Positions 26,267 through 34,479 of a DNA stretch of 64,000 nucleotides are shown here, one piece after another. Source of the stretch: Kaistella faecalis (GTDB lineage Bacteria > Bacteroidota > Bacteroidia > Flavobacteriales > Weeksellaceae). Each line of letters starts with the position of its first letter. Positions within the stretch are counted from its first letter, which is position 1. The stretch covers positions 2,594,402-2,658,401 of the forward strand of contig NZ_CP078067.1 in NCBI RefSeq assembly GCF_019195395.1. Direction: 5' to 3'. A program made the translations under genes and the position numbers. Below the pieces are notes generated by a model, which was not told the DNA's origin, ran no database searches, and worked only from the letters and a program-made list of their open reading frames with translations.

Positions 26267-28699
26267 ATGAGAAATTTCCGCAAAATGAATCCTAAAACGG
26301 GTTTTCTGGACAAACAGAGTTTCAGAAAACTTAGCAGATTAGTGGCCCTTCTATTCTTTTTAATGTTCGCTCATCAGTATTCGGCACAAAGTATCGATTC
26401 TGATGGAGACGGGGTAGCAGACTCCATTGATCTGGATGATGATAATGATGGGATTCCGGATATTTTAGAAAACGGCGCGTGTGGAGTTCCACCTCCAACC
26501 ATAATACCGGGCAACGGTTTTTTAACCCACTATTTATTTAACGAGACTTTCGGAACCATGAGTACTGTAACGGGCACCAGGAGTGTCAACATGACTACTC
26601 TGGGTACCGGTGCCAATACGACCTACAATTATTATGAAGCGGTACTGGGAACCACTCCTTCCAGTTCTAACGACGGTAGCGGACCTCCGAATTCACTGCA
26701 GGACGGTAGATATACGATTTTTAATAACATAAGAAACACTGCACAATGGTCATCTTCACTCTGGCAGAATATCGGTGATCATACCAATGGCGGAACCACC
26801 CCTACGGCGGGCAGAATGCTTATCGTCAATGCCAGTGCTGCCCCCGGTGAATTTTATAGAAAAACACTCACCAATGTCATTCAGGGAGCGCCCATCAGCG
26901 CATCTTTATGGGTGATGAATCTGGACCTGAATACCAGCTCTAATAATAACAGACGTCTTCCGGATATCACGGTAAGGTTTATCCAGGGAGGAGTTACCAT
27001 TTACAGTTATAATACAGGTGAAATCCCCAGGTACAGTGCAGGAGATGTAAATGCATGGAGATTTTTCAAGAATCCTTCCGTCTTTTTTCCGTCTTCCGGT
27101 CAGCCTATTGATGTAGTTTTTGTGAACAATTCACCAGGTGGTGAAGGAAATGATTTGGCGATAGACGATATTATTATTTATCAGAGTTTATGTGATTACG
27201 ATAATGATGGAATCCCGAATTATCTGGATCTCGATTCCGACAACGATGGCTGTCCTGATGCACTGGAAGGGGCAGGTAACTTTAACCCATCTGCCACAGC
27301 TTCCGGAACTTTAAGCGCTCAAACGCCGAATATCAATTTTGGAACAGCAGTAGATGCTAATGGGATGCCAACAGTGGTGGGTGCTGGCGGACAGGGTCTG
27401 GGCCAGTCTCTTGATCCATCGAAAAACGACTGTCTGGATTATGACGGAGACGGGTATGCCGACTGGCAGGACTTAGACGACGACAATGATGGGATTCCTG
27501 ATAAGGATGAATGTATCGGTTTTGTGTCAAGCAACACCAATGGGGTGTGGAAGGGTAAAACTGCATCTAATATTAACATTGCGGCCAACCCTTCGACTAC
27601 TTCCAGCAGTACCTATCAGTTTTTGGCTACCGATCCCGAAGTGAATTTCAGTGCCAATACCAATGGCGGTACTCCACGGTTTACTACTGCCAGTTCCTCC
27701 ACCTCTTATACCATTACTTTCAGCAATGCCGTTCCTGCCAACGAAATTGGATTAATGATTCATGATGTGAACGTGAGGGCAGCCCTGTCACCGAACGCGG
27801 CTTTTAAAATTGATGTCGATTTTGGATCCGGATTTGTGAATCCTTCCGGTGCATTCGTCAAAACGCTCGCAGGGAGACAGGCAGGAGTTGGCTACGACGT
27901 GAATATGGGCGTGCCCAGTTTTCAGGACCTGCCAAACCCTGCAGACACGAGTGGAGGAGAAGATATCTTACTTAAAGGAGTAGGTACAAGATTAATTAAA
28001 GCGGTAAGAATCTCCGGCAGTAGTGTAAGTACTGCTGCGCCCGGTTCAGACAGTGTGTCGTATTCCTTTTTCGCTTTTGTAAACTGCGATCTGGATGGCG
28101 ATGGTCTTCCCAATCATTTAGACTTAGACAGCGATGGCGACGGGTGTTCTGATGTATTAGAAGGGGGTGCAACATTCACAACCGCCCATTTGCAGGACTC
28201 TGATTTGCCAGGCGGAAATTCCGGTCCCGGATATACAGGCACTGCCGCATCGGTTATTCAAAACCTTGGCAATACGGTAGGCAGTACAGCAACAACCTTT
28301 GGAATTCCTACCCTTGCAGGAACCGGGCAGGGTATAGGCGACTCCCAGAATGCAGGGATTAACTTACAGTGTGCACCTTTCTGCTTTAAGCCGGCTGTGT
28401 TAGATGCCGGAAATACCTATCCTGCAAAACACGGTATTACCGCATTAGGAAGAGCGGGTGCAGACAACGGAAACTGGCCGATGGTAAGACAGAGCGCCTG
28501 GACGGTTTTAGAATCTAAAGAAAAAGGATTTGTCGTGAACAGGGTAGCCACAACCGCTGCTTTAGCTAATATCACGAACCCGGTAGCAGGAATGATGGTT
28601 TACGACGAACAGGCAGACTGCCTTAAAATCTATTCCCTGAAATCCGGTGATCCTGCCATGGCCTGGCATTGTTTCTTAACACCCGCATGTCCTGATTAA
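26267..28699 (+). CDS. Large secreted protein with four thrombospondin type 3 repeats
   Basis: An 810-residue secreted protein. I choose MRNFRKMNPKTG (26267), which precedes a signal segment LVALLFFLMFAHQYSAQS; ATG 26285 is an alternative. Four calcium-binding Asp-rich repeats are seen: SDGDGVADSIDLDDDNDGIP after the signal, YDNDGIPNYLDLDSDNDG near 310, YDGDGYADWQDLDDDNDG near 400, and LDGDGLPNHLDLDSDGDG near 610. Between them lie beta-rich lectin-like or jelly-roll segments. The end resembles the C-terminal domain of Chryseobacterium surface proteins (NPVAGMMVYDEQADCLKIYS). It is followed by a small secreted protein ending in a similar way. Probably a surface or adhesion protein. Confidence 0.88.
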   Translation: MRNFRKMNPKTGFLDKQSFRKLSRLVALLFFLMFAHQYSAQSIDSDGDGVADSIDLDDDNDGIPDILENGACGVPPPTIIPGNGFLTHYLFNETFGTMSTVTGTRSVNMTTLGTGANTTYNYYEAVLGTTPSSSNDGSGPPNSLQDGRYTIFNNIRNTAQWSSSLWQNIGDHTNGGTTPTAGRMLIVNASAAPGEFYRKTLTNVIQGAPISASLWVMNLDLNTSSNNNRRLPDITVRFIQGGVTIYSYNTGEIPRYSAGDVNAWRFFKNPSVFFPSSGQPIDVVFVNNSPGGEGNDLAIDDIIIYQSLCDYDNDGIPNYLDLDSDNDGCPDALEGAGNFNPSATASGTLSAQTPNINFGTAVDANGMPTVVGAGGQGLGQSLDPSKNDCLDYDGDGYADWQDLDDDNDGIPDKDECIGFVSSNTNGVWKGKTASNINIAANPSTTSSSTYQFLATDPEVNFSANTNGGTPRFTTASSSTSYTITFSNAVPANEIGLMIHDVNVRAALSPNAAFKIDVDFGSGFVNPSGAFVKTLAGRQAGVGYDVNMGVPSFQDLPNPADTSGGEDILLKGVGTRLIKAVRISGSSVSTAAPGSDSVSYSFFAFVNCDLDGDGLPNHLDLDSDGDGCSDVLEGGATFTTAHLQDSDLPGGNSGPGYTGTAASVIQNLGNTVGSTATTFGIPTLAGTGQGIGDSQNAGINLQCAPFCFKPAVLDAGNTYPAKHGITALGRAGADNGNWPMVRQSAWTVLESKEKGFVVNRVATTAALANITNPVAGMMVYDEQADCLKIYSLKSGDPAMAWHCFLTPACPD

Positions 28700-28786
28700 T
28701 CATTTTAAAATAGGAATAAAGGCGGTGGGAGTTCCCAACCGGTATCCCCTCAATATTTTAAAAATAAAGACTTCAATACACACAGC

Positions 28787-29422
28787 ATGAAAAAAATACT
28801 ATTTACAATAACCCTGTTCAGTTCTTTAACGGCAATGGCACAGGTGGCCATCGGAAAAACCGAATTAAGCAAAGTACCGCCGCTCAATACGGTAACCAAT
28901 CAAAGTATTTCCCTGGAATTTTATGACCGTGCAGATAATGCCAAAGGTCTCGTGTTACCCTGGACCTCAACGGTGAATAACCAACCTACACCCTACAACG
29001 CCGCCACAGGAGCAGGATACAGAGGGATGCAGGGAGCCGTGGCAGACGGCACCATTATTTTAGACCTTTCAGACAGCAAAGTAAAATACAGGAGAAACGG
29101 AGCCTGGTCATCTTTAACAGGAGCGCTGCCCCTTTTATCAAACGGAACCCGGTTAAATTCTTTCTTCCCGATAGACAGTTCTTTACAGGACGGCAAAGCA
29201 GAGGGAGCACAAGTAAAAACAGCCATAGGAGCAAACGCAGCTGCAGATACTACCGCAGGAATTCTGGTACTTACCGATACCGATAAAGCCATGGTTTTAC
29301 CGAAAATGCCAAGCCCGCATCTTACCATCAAAAACCCGGCACCCGGAATGATGGCTTATGACACTGCTACACATCAGCTGGCGGTTTTTAACGGAACTGT
29401 GTGGAGTTTCTGGAAACCGTAG
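28787..29422 (+). CDS. Small secreted companion protein
   Basis: A 211-residue protein with a signal peptide (MKKILFTITLFSSLTAMAQ). Its last part, PAPGMMAYDTATHQLAVFNG, repeats the pattern at the end of the large upstream protein (NPVAGMMVYDEQADCLKIYS), so both carry the same C-terminal beta domain. It begins 87 bases after the large gene and probably shares its transcript; a terminator follows. Likely part of the same surface structure. Function unknown. Confidence 0.85.
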   Translation: MKKILFTITLFSSLTAMAQVAIGKTELSKVPPLNTVTNQSISLEFYDRADNAKGLVLPWTSTVNNQPTPYNAATGAGYRGMQGAVADGTIILDLSDSKVKYRRNGAWSSLTGALPLLSNGTRLNSFFPIDSSLQDGKAEGAQVKTAIGANAAADTTAGILVLTDTDKAMVLPKMPSPHLTIKNPAPGMMAYDTATHQLAVFNGTVWSFWKP

Positions 29423-29445
29423 TGTTTTTTGTGGTAGGTGGGATT

Positions 29446-29475
29446 GCGGGACTTTACGGTCCCGCTTTCCTTTTT
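29446..29475 (+). terminator. Rho-independent terminator
   Basis: GCGGGAC (29446-29452) and GTCCCGC (29459-29465) form a seven-base stem with a six-base loop, followed by a T-rich run. It closes the two-gene secreted-protein unit. Confidence 0.75.
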
Positions 29476-29528
29476 GTCATCAACGCAGTGCGCTGCGGAA
29501 TGTTTTAATCCTGTTAAACTGTTTTTAT

Positions 29529-29775
29529 TCAATGCTGTACTCCAAAACTCAATAATCTCCTTCTCAGTTGCCCCCCGACAAAAGGTCGGGTTTCAGAGAA
29601 CTGAGGCTGTTTAACATTTAATGATACCGACAGTGCCCTGATTGGCAAACCTTTGGCAGAGGTGATCATAATTCTGAAACGGATCAGCAGAAATTTTACC
29701 GCCAGAGTGAAGAGGTAGCTGGAGACTCCTCCTACGGCGGCAAGCACAGCGGTTTTTAAAAGCTCAATGGAGTTG
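29529..29775 (-). pseudogene. Fragment of a small membrane protein
   Basis: Read leftwards the frame gives NSIELLKTAVLAAVGGVSSY and then LFTLAVKFLLIRF, a hydrophobic segment of a small holin-like or phage-type protein, then loses character. It lacks a normal start codon (a stop lies just before NSIEL). It directly abuts the ricin-like fragment, which suggests a deletion junction. Confidence 0.3.
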
Positions 29776-29984
29776 GTTTATGGCAACAAAGTTTGGGCGG
29801 AACAAAACTCCAACATTGGGAATTTTTAAAGCAAACGGACAACACTTATTTAATCCGACTAAAAGAAACTGAATTGTATATTACCGCAAGTTCTGACGAA
29901 ACAGACAGCCCAATCATTTTAATGCCCAAATTAGACAACAAAAAACAACTTTGGAAAAAAGTCAGACAGACGCCTTGGATATAA
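29760..29984 (+). pseudogene. C-terminal fragment of a ricin-type beta-trefoil protein
   Basis: The frame reads GGTKLQHWEFLKQTDNTYLI and then RLKETELYITASSDETDS, with PIILMPKLDNKKQLWKKV at the end. The Q-x-W and YLTASSD-like pattern is that of a RICIN-type repeat. No ATG lies at its start (only TTG 29793), so the 5' part is missing. It joins the membrane-protein fragment head-on. Confidence 0.45.
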
Positions 29985-30032
29985 AAATGATCATAAAGAT
30001 TTTCGCGCATTGTTCAATTTGTTATATTTACA

Positions 30033-30554
30033 ATGACCTGTAGTAACAATCCCCGCCAACAGCAAGACCTAACCTTAAGAGAATTTTTAAAACATGATAT
30101 GGAATTACTTCAACTGGATAAAAATGACAACAGCCATCACAAAATATCAAATGCTGTCGAACAATTTAATAATTTAATCAGATTGCTTCATGATAGAGAG
30201 CTTCCAACCGATATTGCTGAAAAAATTAATGGTGACATTACCGCATTAAATTCGTCACCATTCCTTGGCCGTTCATTTTTACATTTATTAAAAAAGAAGC
30301 AAAATAAAATTATTACCCTCCTTGAAAAAGAATTAAAACTTGTTCCAAAAAATTACTATAGAAATTTGTGGATGATTCTGGGAATGTCTGCTTTTGGATT
30401 ACCGTTAGGGGTCGCATTCGGCTTAAGTTTGGGAAATATCGGTTTACTGGCCATTGGATTACCGATCGGAATGGCTATAGGATTGGTCGTTGGTTCCCAA
30501 TTAGATAAGAAAGCAATGGCAAACGGAAAACAACTGGATATCGAACTGAAATAG
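30033..30554 (+). CDS. Small two-helix membrane protein, function unknown
   Basis: A 173-residue protein. The first 110 residues are soluble and helical, with many Lys, Asp and Asn (for example FLKHDMELLQLDKNDNSHHK). Then come two glycine-rich membrane segments: LWMILGMSAFGLPLGVAFGL and GLLAIGLPIGMAIGLVVGS. The C-terminus is short and basic. No signal peptide or catalytic motif is seen. The family is not recognised. It stands alone between scarred regions. Confidence 0.7.
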   Translation: MTCSNNPRQQQDLTLREFLKHDMELLQLDKNDNSHHKISNAVEQFNNLIRLLHDRELPTDIAEKINGDITALNSSPFLGRSFLHLLKKKQNKIITLLEKELKLVPKNYYRNLWMILGMSAFGLPLGVAFGLSLGNIGLLAIGLPIGMAIGLVVGSQLDKKAMANGKQLDIELK

Positions 30555-30619
30555 AAAAACCTTCTGCCACAGTTACATCTTATGCTCATTCCTTTTGGTG
30601 AAAGCTGATGTGTAAATGG

Positions 30620-30823
30620 TCAGTATCTCATGATATCCCGCATGGATTCATAGGGAATGCCCATATAAGTGCAGAACTCCTGTACAGTGATCACCTGATG
30701 TTTTTCTTTATTTAAGACACTTCTGATTTTCAGGATCAGATAGCGGCTGTAGCGCTCGCTTTTTCCGGTGACGCGCTGGATGTCTTTGGGGTAAATGCAG
30801 ATTCTGGTGATCCCGGGTTTCAT
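30620..30823 (-). CDS. Small conserved protein (MKPGITRICIYPKDIQ family)
   Basis: A 67-residue basic protein; I use the ATG at 30823 (MKPGITRICIYPKDIQRVTG) rather than the one eight codons upstream. The middle, KSERYSRYLILKIRSVLNKE, and KHQVITVQEFCTYMGI resemble a small DNA-binding helical protein that recurs in Flavobacteriia. A decayed paralogue lies at 40030-40228. The sequence upstream of both copies is also alike, including the flank near 30880-30903. Confidence 0.65.
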   Translation of the reverse strand: MKPGITRICIYPKDIQRVTGKSERYSRYLILKIRSVLNKEKHQVITVQEFCTYMGIPYESMRDIMRY

Positions 30824-30982
30824 GGTTTCGTGTTCTTTGCTGAACAAAGTTTGGAAATCTCCATGAATATCTTTCGGTAGGAGGGCGGTAGTACCGTGAT
30901 TTTTATCTCATTAAAAAGCAGGGAAATGTCTGAAGCCACACGGTAAAAGCGCCCCGGGATCCGGGACTGCAGGTAGCAGAGA

Positions 30983-31225
30983 TCAGGAAAGTGGTGGCTT
31001 TGCGACTAATCTTTTGAATTCACGACACGCGACGTGGTGCCATTTGGTGCTTTCGCCGGGAAGATCCTGTCCTTTCAGGGCATAGATTTCGTTTTCTTCG
31101 GTCTCAGCGTCCCGGATCTGCTGTTTGTTTAAAAATTTCTGTTTAAAAATCAGGTAGCCTTTATTCTTTAAAGCTTCCAAAACTTCGTCTCTGTGATATT
31201 CAAAACCATTAATATTGATTTCCAT
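30983..31225 (-). CDS. Small protein of unknown function
   Basis: An 80-residue charged protein starting MEININGFEYHRDEVLEALK. KNKGYLIFKQKFLNKQQIRD and the segment STKWHHVACREFKRLVAKPP follow. It could be a small helical regulator. No known family is recognised. The gap between it and the previous leftward gene (30824-30982) contains no gene. Confidence 0.45.
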   Translation of the reverse strand: MEININGFEYHRDEVLEALKNKGYLIFKQKFLNKQQIRDAETEENEIYALKGQDLPGESTKWHHVACREFKRLVAKPPLS

Positions 31226-31295
31226 GGTGCTGTTGTTAAAAGGTTAGCTGTAAAAAGTGAAATGGCTTTGCAGCCTGTTTAAATCTGCACTAAAA

Positions 31296-31660
31296 ACCGT
31301 TCCAAAGTTGACCGCGTGAAAACACTTTTCAGCACCAGTTATAACTTTGGCAAAATGGAAGCGATGCTGCCAAAGTTATAAGAATGGCAGTTACCGCATC
31401 CTGCTGGCAAAAGTTCAGGTGAACTTTGCCAAAGTACTTTCACGACGTATAGAACTTTGGCAAAGTGGAGTTGTTTTGACACAGATTTCAGGATATCTTA
31501 CGGAAAATTAACGATATATGGTAGACTTATTCCCCATTTAAAGAACTTTGGCAAAGTAAATTCATGGCGTATAAAACCTGGCAAAGTTTGAGGCATTCTG
31601 GCAACGCTATAACAATGGCAGTTACCGCGTCCTGCTGAGTAAAGTTCACTTTCAGCATCA
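31296..31660. repeat. Array of degenerate ACTTTGGCAAAGT palindromes
   Basis: The near-palindrome ACTTTGGCAAAGT or half of it occurs at least seven times. A perfect 13-base inverted pair is TATAACTTTGGCA (31340-31352) with TGCCAAAGTTATA (31368-31380). A longer unit beginning AATGGCAGTTACCGC occurs twice (31384 and 31614), as do CGTATAGAACTTTGGCAAAG and its variant near 31569. It looks like a REP-type or decayed mobile repeat field. Confidence 0.6.
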
Positions 31661-31706
31661 ACGCAGGAAAATACTTTCCGACAGCGATAGCGTATCCGTG
31701 ATTTTA
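31648..31706 (+). pseudogene. Fragment duplicated from the DUF389 gene
   Basis: About 59 bases closely match 37768-37824 inside the DUF389 gene: CACTTTCAGCATCAA, then CGCAGGAAAATACTTTCCGA, then CAGCGATAGCGTATCCGTGA, against the same run with a few changes. The frame is not maintained here. It lies just after the palindrome array and 180 bases before the UspA gene. Confidence 0.6.
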
Positions 31707-31811
31707 TGGTCAAAAAAACATTGCACTAAAAATGCTCAATTCCAGTTCTCTTCATAAAATTTCAAGAGGATTGAAGGTGAAATATGCGCTCATGGTGCCA
31801 TTTGCCCTAAG

Positions 31812-31869
31812 ATATACCACGACCAAAACAGTTCTTACCATTCTTTCTCTGTGGTATATTTTACTTTTG
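31812..31869 (+). promoter_or_regulatory. UspA operon promoter and operator shared with the AraC gene
   Basis: The -7 box TACTTTTG is at 31862-31869. TGGTATATTTTA (31852-31863) overlaps it. An upstream arm ATATACCAC (31812-31820) is the perfect complement of GTGGTATAT (31851-31859). The promoter of the AraC gene at 34417-34458 has the same TGGTATATTTTA at the same ten-base offset from its -7 box. Confidence 0.7.
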
Positions 31870-31885
31870 CAAGGTAAAAATAATA

Positions 31886-32794
31886 ATGATGACGAATGAA
31901 ATAAAAAATATTGTAATTCCAGTAGACTTTAGTAAAAATAATGTAAATTTTCTAAAAGCTGCCATAGCAATCGCGAAAAGACATTCAGCGAATATTCACT
32001 TAATCAATGTGGTGAAATCCAGTTTACTGGGTACAGGAAGTGCCGGAATCGGCAAGTTTTATTATCACGATAATACGCTGCTGACCAATTCTGAAAATCT
32101 TTTGGATCAGGTAAAGAAAAAGTTGGAACATGCTGGTTGCACGCAGGTAGAAACATACGCTGCGGCGGGCTCGGTTGCCCGCAGTATAACGGAATATGCC
32201 GTTGAAAAATCGGCAGATCTTATAGTTCTTGGAGTAGATTATCCTAAAAAACGTCCGGGATTTATCGCTTCCAACGCCTACGAGATTATTACCAATACTT
32301 TTGTTCCTGTAATTTCCGTACCGTATCACTGTACGAAACATGAATTTCAGCACATGCTGTTTCCTGTGAGGGATACTGAGGGTGTAATTTCCAAACTGCA
32401 ACCTGTTTTGCCTATTGCAAAGCGGAACAAATCAAAGATCAGCCTCCTCGGTATTGCTTCAGATAAAATCCACAACTCTTTGCTCTCGGTTAGCAATACC
32501 ATTGAATTCTTAAAAGTAAAACTCGCCAGGCAGAAGGTGGATTATGCCCTGCAGGAAGTGTCGATTGCCGCCAATGCCGAAGACCGGATTCTTCGGGCCT
32601 GTAAAAGCTGTAACGCAGATTTGGTGGCGGTAAATGTAACGACCGAAAAACCGCTGGCAAAAATCTTCCAGAACAACTTCACCGAAAATATCATTTATAA
32701 ATCTGATATCCCGGTTTTATTCTACAGAAAGAAAAAGCCAGAAGATGCCCTGGCACAATTTGTTACCATTCCTTATCCAATGTTCCCGGTTTAA
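31886..32794 (+). CDS. Universal stress protein (tandem UspA domains)
   Basis: A 302-residue cytoplasmic protein with two UspA folds. The first begins NIVIPVDFSKNNVNFLKAAI and closes with ADLIVLGVDYPKKRPGF; the second begins about residue 152 at FQHMLFPVRDTEG and closes with ADLVAVNVTTEKPLAKIFQN. The ATP-binding G-2x-G-9x-G/S/T signature is not well kept, so nucleotide binding is uncertain. ATGATG gives two possible starts (31886, 31889). It is the first gene of an operon with a GNAT enzyme and an amino acid racemase-like enzyme, under the operator described at 31812-31869. Confidence 0.9.
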   Translation: MMTNEIKNIVIPVDFSKNNVNFLKAAIAIAKRHSANIHLINVVKSSLLGTGSAGIGKFYYHDNTLLTNSENLLDQVKKKLEHAGCTQVETYAAAGSVARSITEYAVEKSADLIVLGVDYPKKRPGFIASNAYEIITNTFVPVISVPYHCTKHEFQHMLFPVRDTEGVISKLQPVLPIAKRNKSKISLLGIASDKIHNSLLSVSNTIEFLKVKLARQKVDYALQEVSIAANAEDRILRACKSCNADLVAVNVTTEKPLAKIFQNNFTENIIYKSDIPVLFYRKKKPEDALAQFVTIPYPMFPV

Positions 32795-32808
32795 TTTAAA
32801 AATACACA

Positions 32809-33243
32809 ATGCAAATTATAAAATTTTCAAACACCCTGATCCCTCAATCCTACAGAAATGAAATTGCTTTATTTCTGGAGGAGCACCTGCAGCAGTACGG
32901 CGATTCTTATGAGGATATTTCGCTTGCTCTGGATTATGTTTCAGATACGTCCGGGAGCAAAGGCGGGTATCTTCTGGTGGCACAGCAGGATGATGTGGTC
33001 ACCGGTGCTGTGGTCGTTAACAAAACCGGAATGTCCGGATACATCCCCGAAAATATTCTGGTGTATATTGCCACCCATCATGAGTACCGGGGAATGGGCA
33101 TCGGCAAAAGACTGATGGAAGAAACGGTGAAAGTTTGCGACGGCAGTATCGCACTGCACTGCGAACCGGATAATCCTGCGAAGAAACTTTACGAAAAACT
33201 GGGCTTCAGTTCAAAATATCTGGAGATGAGGCTTGTAAAATAA
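32809..33243 (+). CDS. GNAT family N-acetyltransferase
   Basis: A 144-residue acetyltransferase. The acetyl-CoA loop is EYRGMGIGKRLMEETVK (from about residue 94), after the strand ENILVYIATHH, and the end has the usual NPAKKLYEKLGF helix-turn. The substrate is not evident. It starts 14 bases after the UspA gene and ends four bases before the racemase-like gene. An enzyme that acetylates the amino acid handled by the racemase-like partner is plausible but not shown. Confidence 0.9.
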   Translation: MQIIKFSNTLIPQSYRNEIALFLEEHLQQYGDSYEDISLALDYVSDTSGSKGGYLLVAQQDDVVTGAVVVNKTGMSGYIPENILVYIATHHEYRGMGIGKRLMEETVKVCDGSIALHCEPDNPAKKLYEKLGFSSKYLEMRLVK

Positions 33244-33247
33244 TGTC

Positions 33248-34348
33248 ATGTCAATTGTCACCTTAAATAAAGATAAACTTACACACAATTTCAATTTTCT
33301 GCAGAAACTTTTTTCAGAAAAAAATATCGAATGGAGCGTTGTTACCAAGGTACTCTGCGGTAACGAAACCTTTCTTCAGGAAGTGCTGTCGCTCCCGATC
33401 GAAGAATTTTGCGATTCCCGGATTTCCAACCTTAAAAAGATTAAAGCGCTTTCCCCGGAAGCGCAGACTGTTTATATAAAACCTGTACCTTTTACGTTCG
33501 TGGAGGATGTACTCAGTTATGCTGACGTAAGTTTTAATACCGAAATCAATACCCTCACGCTTTTGTCCCGTAAAGCTGCTGCGCTTAATACCGTACATAA
33601 AACAGTGATCATGATCGAAATGGGCGAGTTGCGGGAAGGTGTCGTAAGGGAGCGGCTTCTGGATTTTTTCGCAAAAGTAAAAGACCTTCCCCATATTGAA
33701 ATTGTAGGGATCGGGACCAATTTAACCTGTATGAACGGGGTGTTGCCCGATGATGAAAAAATGCGGGAACTCTATGAATGCAGGCAGGAGCTTGAAGAGA
33801 TGTTCGGGATCAGAATTCCCTATATTTCCGGTGGTGCCTCGGTCGCCATTCCCCTGATCATGAGTGGGGAAATGCCGGAATATATCAACCATTTCCGGGT
33901 GGGCGAAACGTTGTTTTTTGGAACCAATGTTTATGATCATTCTGATATTGAGGGAATGTGCCAGGACGTATTTAAACTTCATGCTGAAATTATTGAGATT
34001 AAAGAAAAACCCAATATTCCGGAAGGGAAGTTAGGCTATAACCTTACCGGTGAAAAGAAAGACTTCAGCGTTGAGCCGAAAAATTCCACCAGCAAACGGG
34101 CTATTATTGATGTAGGGCTTCTTGAAATGAATCTTAAGGATTTGAAGCCCATAGATGAATCCCTGAAAATTGTAGGCGGCAGTTCGGATATGCTGGTGCT
34201 GGATATTGAAGATGCCCACCGGAATTATAAGGTGGGGGATTTTATAACGTTCAATATCAATTATATGGGTTTGCTGAGTCTGATGAATTCCGACTATGTA
34301 GAAAAGAAAACCGTAAAAACCGGTCGTGAGCAATTAAATCCTGCCTAA
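33248..34348 (+). CDS. Alanine/ornithine racemase-like PLP enzyme
   Basis: A 366-residue fold-type III PLP enzyme. The PLP lysine is in WSVVTKVLCGNETFL (about residue 34), and PHIEIVGIGTNLTCMNG and YISGGASVAIPLIMSG fit the phosphate-binding barrel loops. The C-terminal beta domain (GKLGYNLTGEKKDFSVEPKN) is longer than in broad-specificity alanine racemases. It resembles YhfX/ornithine racemase type proteins, where the substrate is often ornithine or another basic amino acid. It is the last gene of the stress operon. Reaction specificity cannot be read from sequence alone. Confidence 0.8.
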   Translation: MSIVTLNKDKLTHNFNFLQKLFSEKNIEWSVVTKVLCGNETFLQEVLSLPIEEFCDSRISNLKKIKALSPEAQTVYIKPVPFTFVEDVLSYADVSFNTEINTLTLLSRKAAALNTVHKTVIMIEMGELREGVVRERLLDFFAKVKDLPHIEIVGIGTNLTCMNGVLPDDEKMRELYECRQELEEMFGIRIPYISGGASVAIPLIMSGEMPEYINHFRVGETLFFGTNVYDHSDIEGMCQDVFKLHAEIIEIKEKPNIPEGKLGYNLTGEKKDFSVEPKNSTSKRAIIDVGLLEMNLKDLKPIDESLKIVGGSSDMLVLDIEDAHRNYKVGDFITFNINYMGLLSLMNSDYVEKKTVKTGREQLNPA

Positions 34349-34416
34349 ATCCAATAAAAACATCTCCGATCTTCATATTTTTTCATCATATTAAATAAAT
34401 CATCACACGGTAGCGG

Positions 34417-34458
34417 TAAAATATACCATTATTTATTTTATGGTATATTTTATCTTTG
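34417..34458 (+). promoter_or_regulatory. AraC gene promoter with a perfect 12-bp inverted repeat
   Basis: TAAAATATACCA (34417-34428) and TGGTATATTTTA (34441-34452) are exact complements separated by 12 bases. The -7 box TATCTTTG is at 34451-34458 and overlaps the right arm. The design matches the UspA promoter, so the AraC protein probably regulates both. Confidence 0.75.
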
Positions 34459-34479
34459 CATCCTAAGTGTATGATACCG

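Noticed and set aside
31296..31660. Reading the ACTTTGGCAAAGT sites as a classical operator array for the UspA gene
   Set aside because: They lie 200-600 bases upstream, are degenerate and share longer repeated units, which fits a decayed repeat better; the TGGTATATTTTA site is the better operator.
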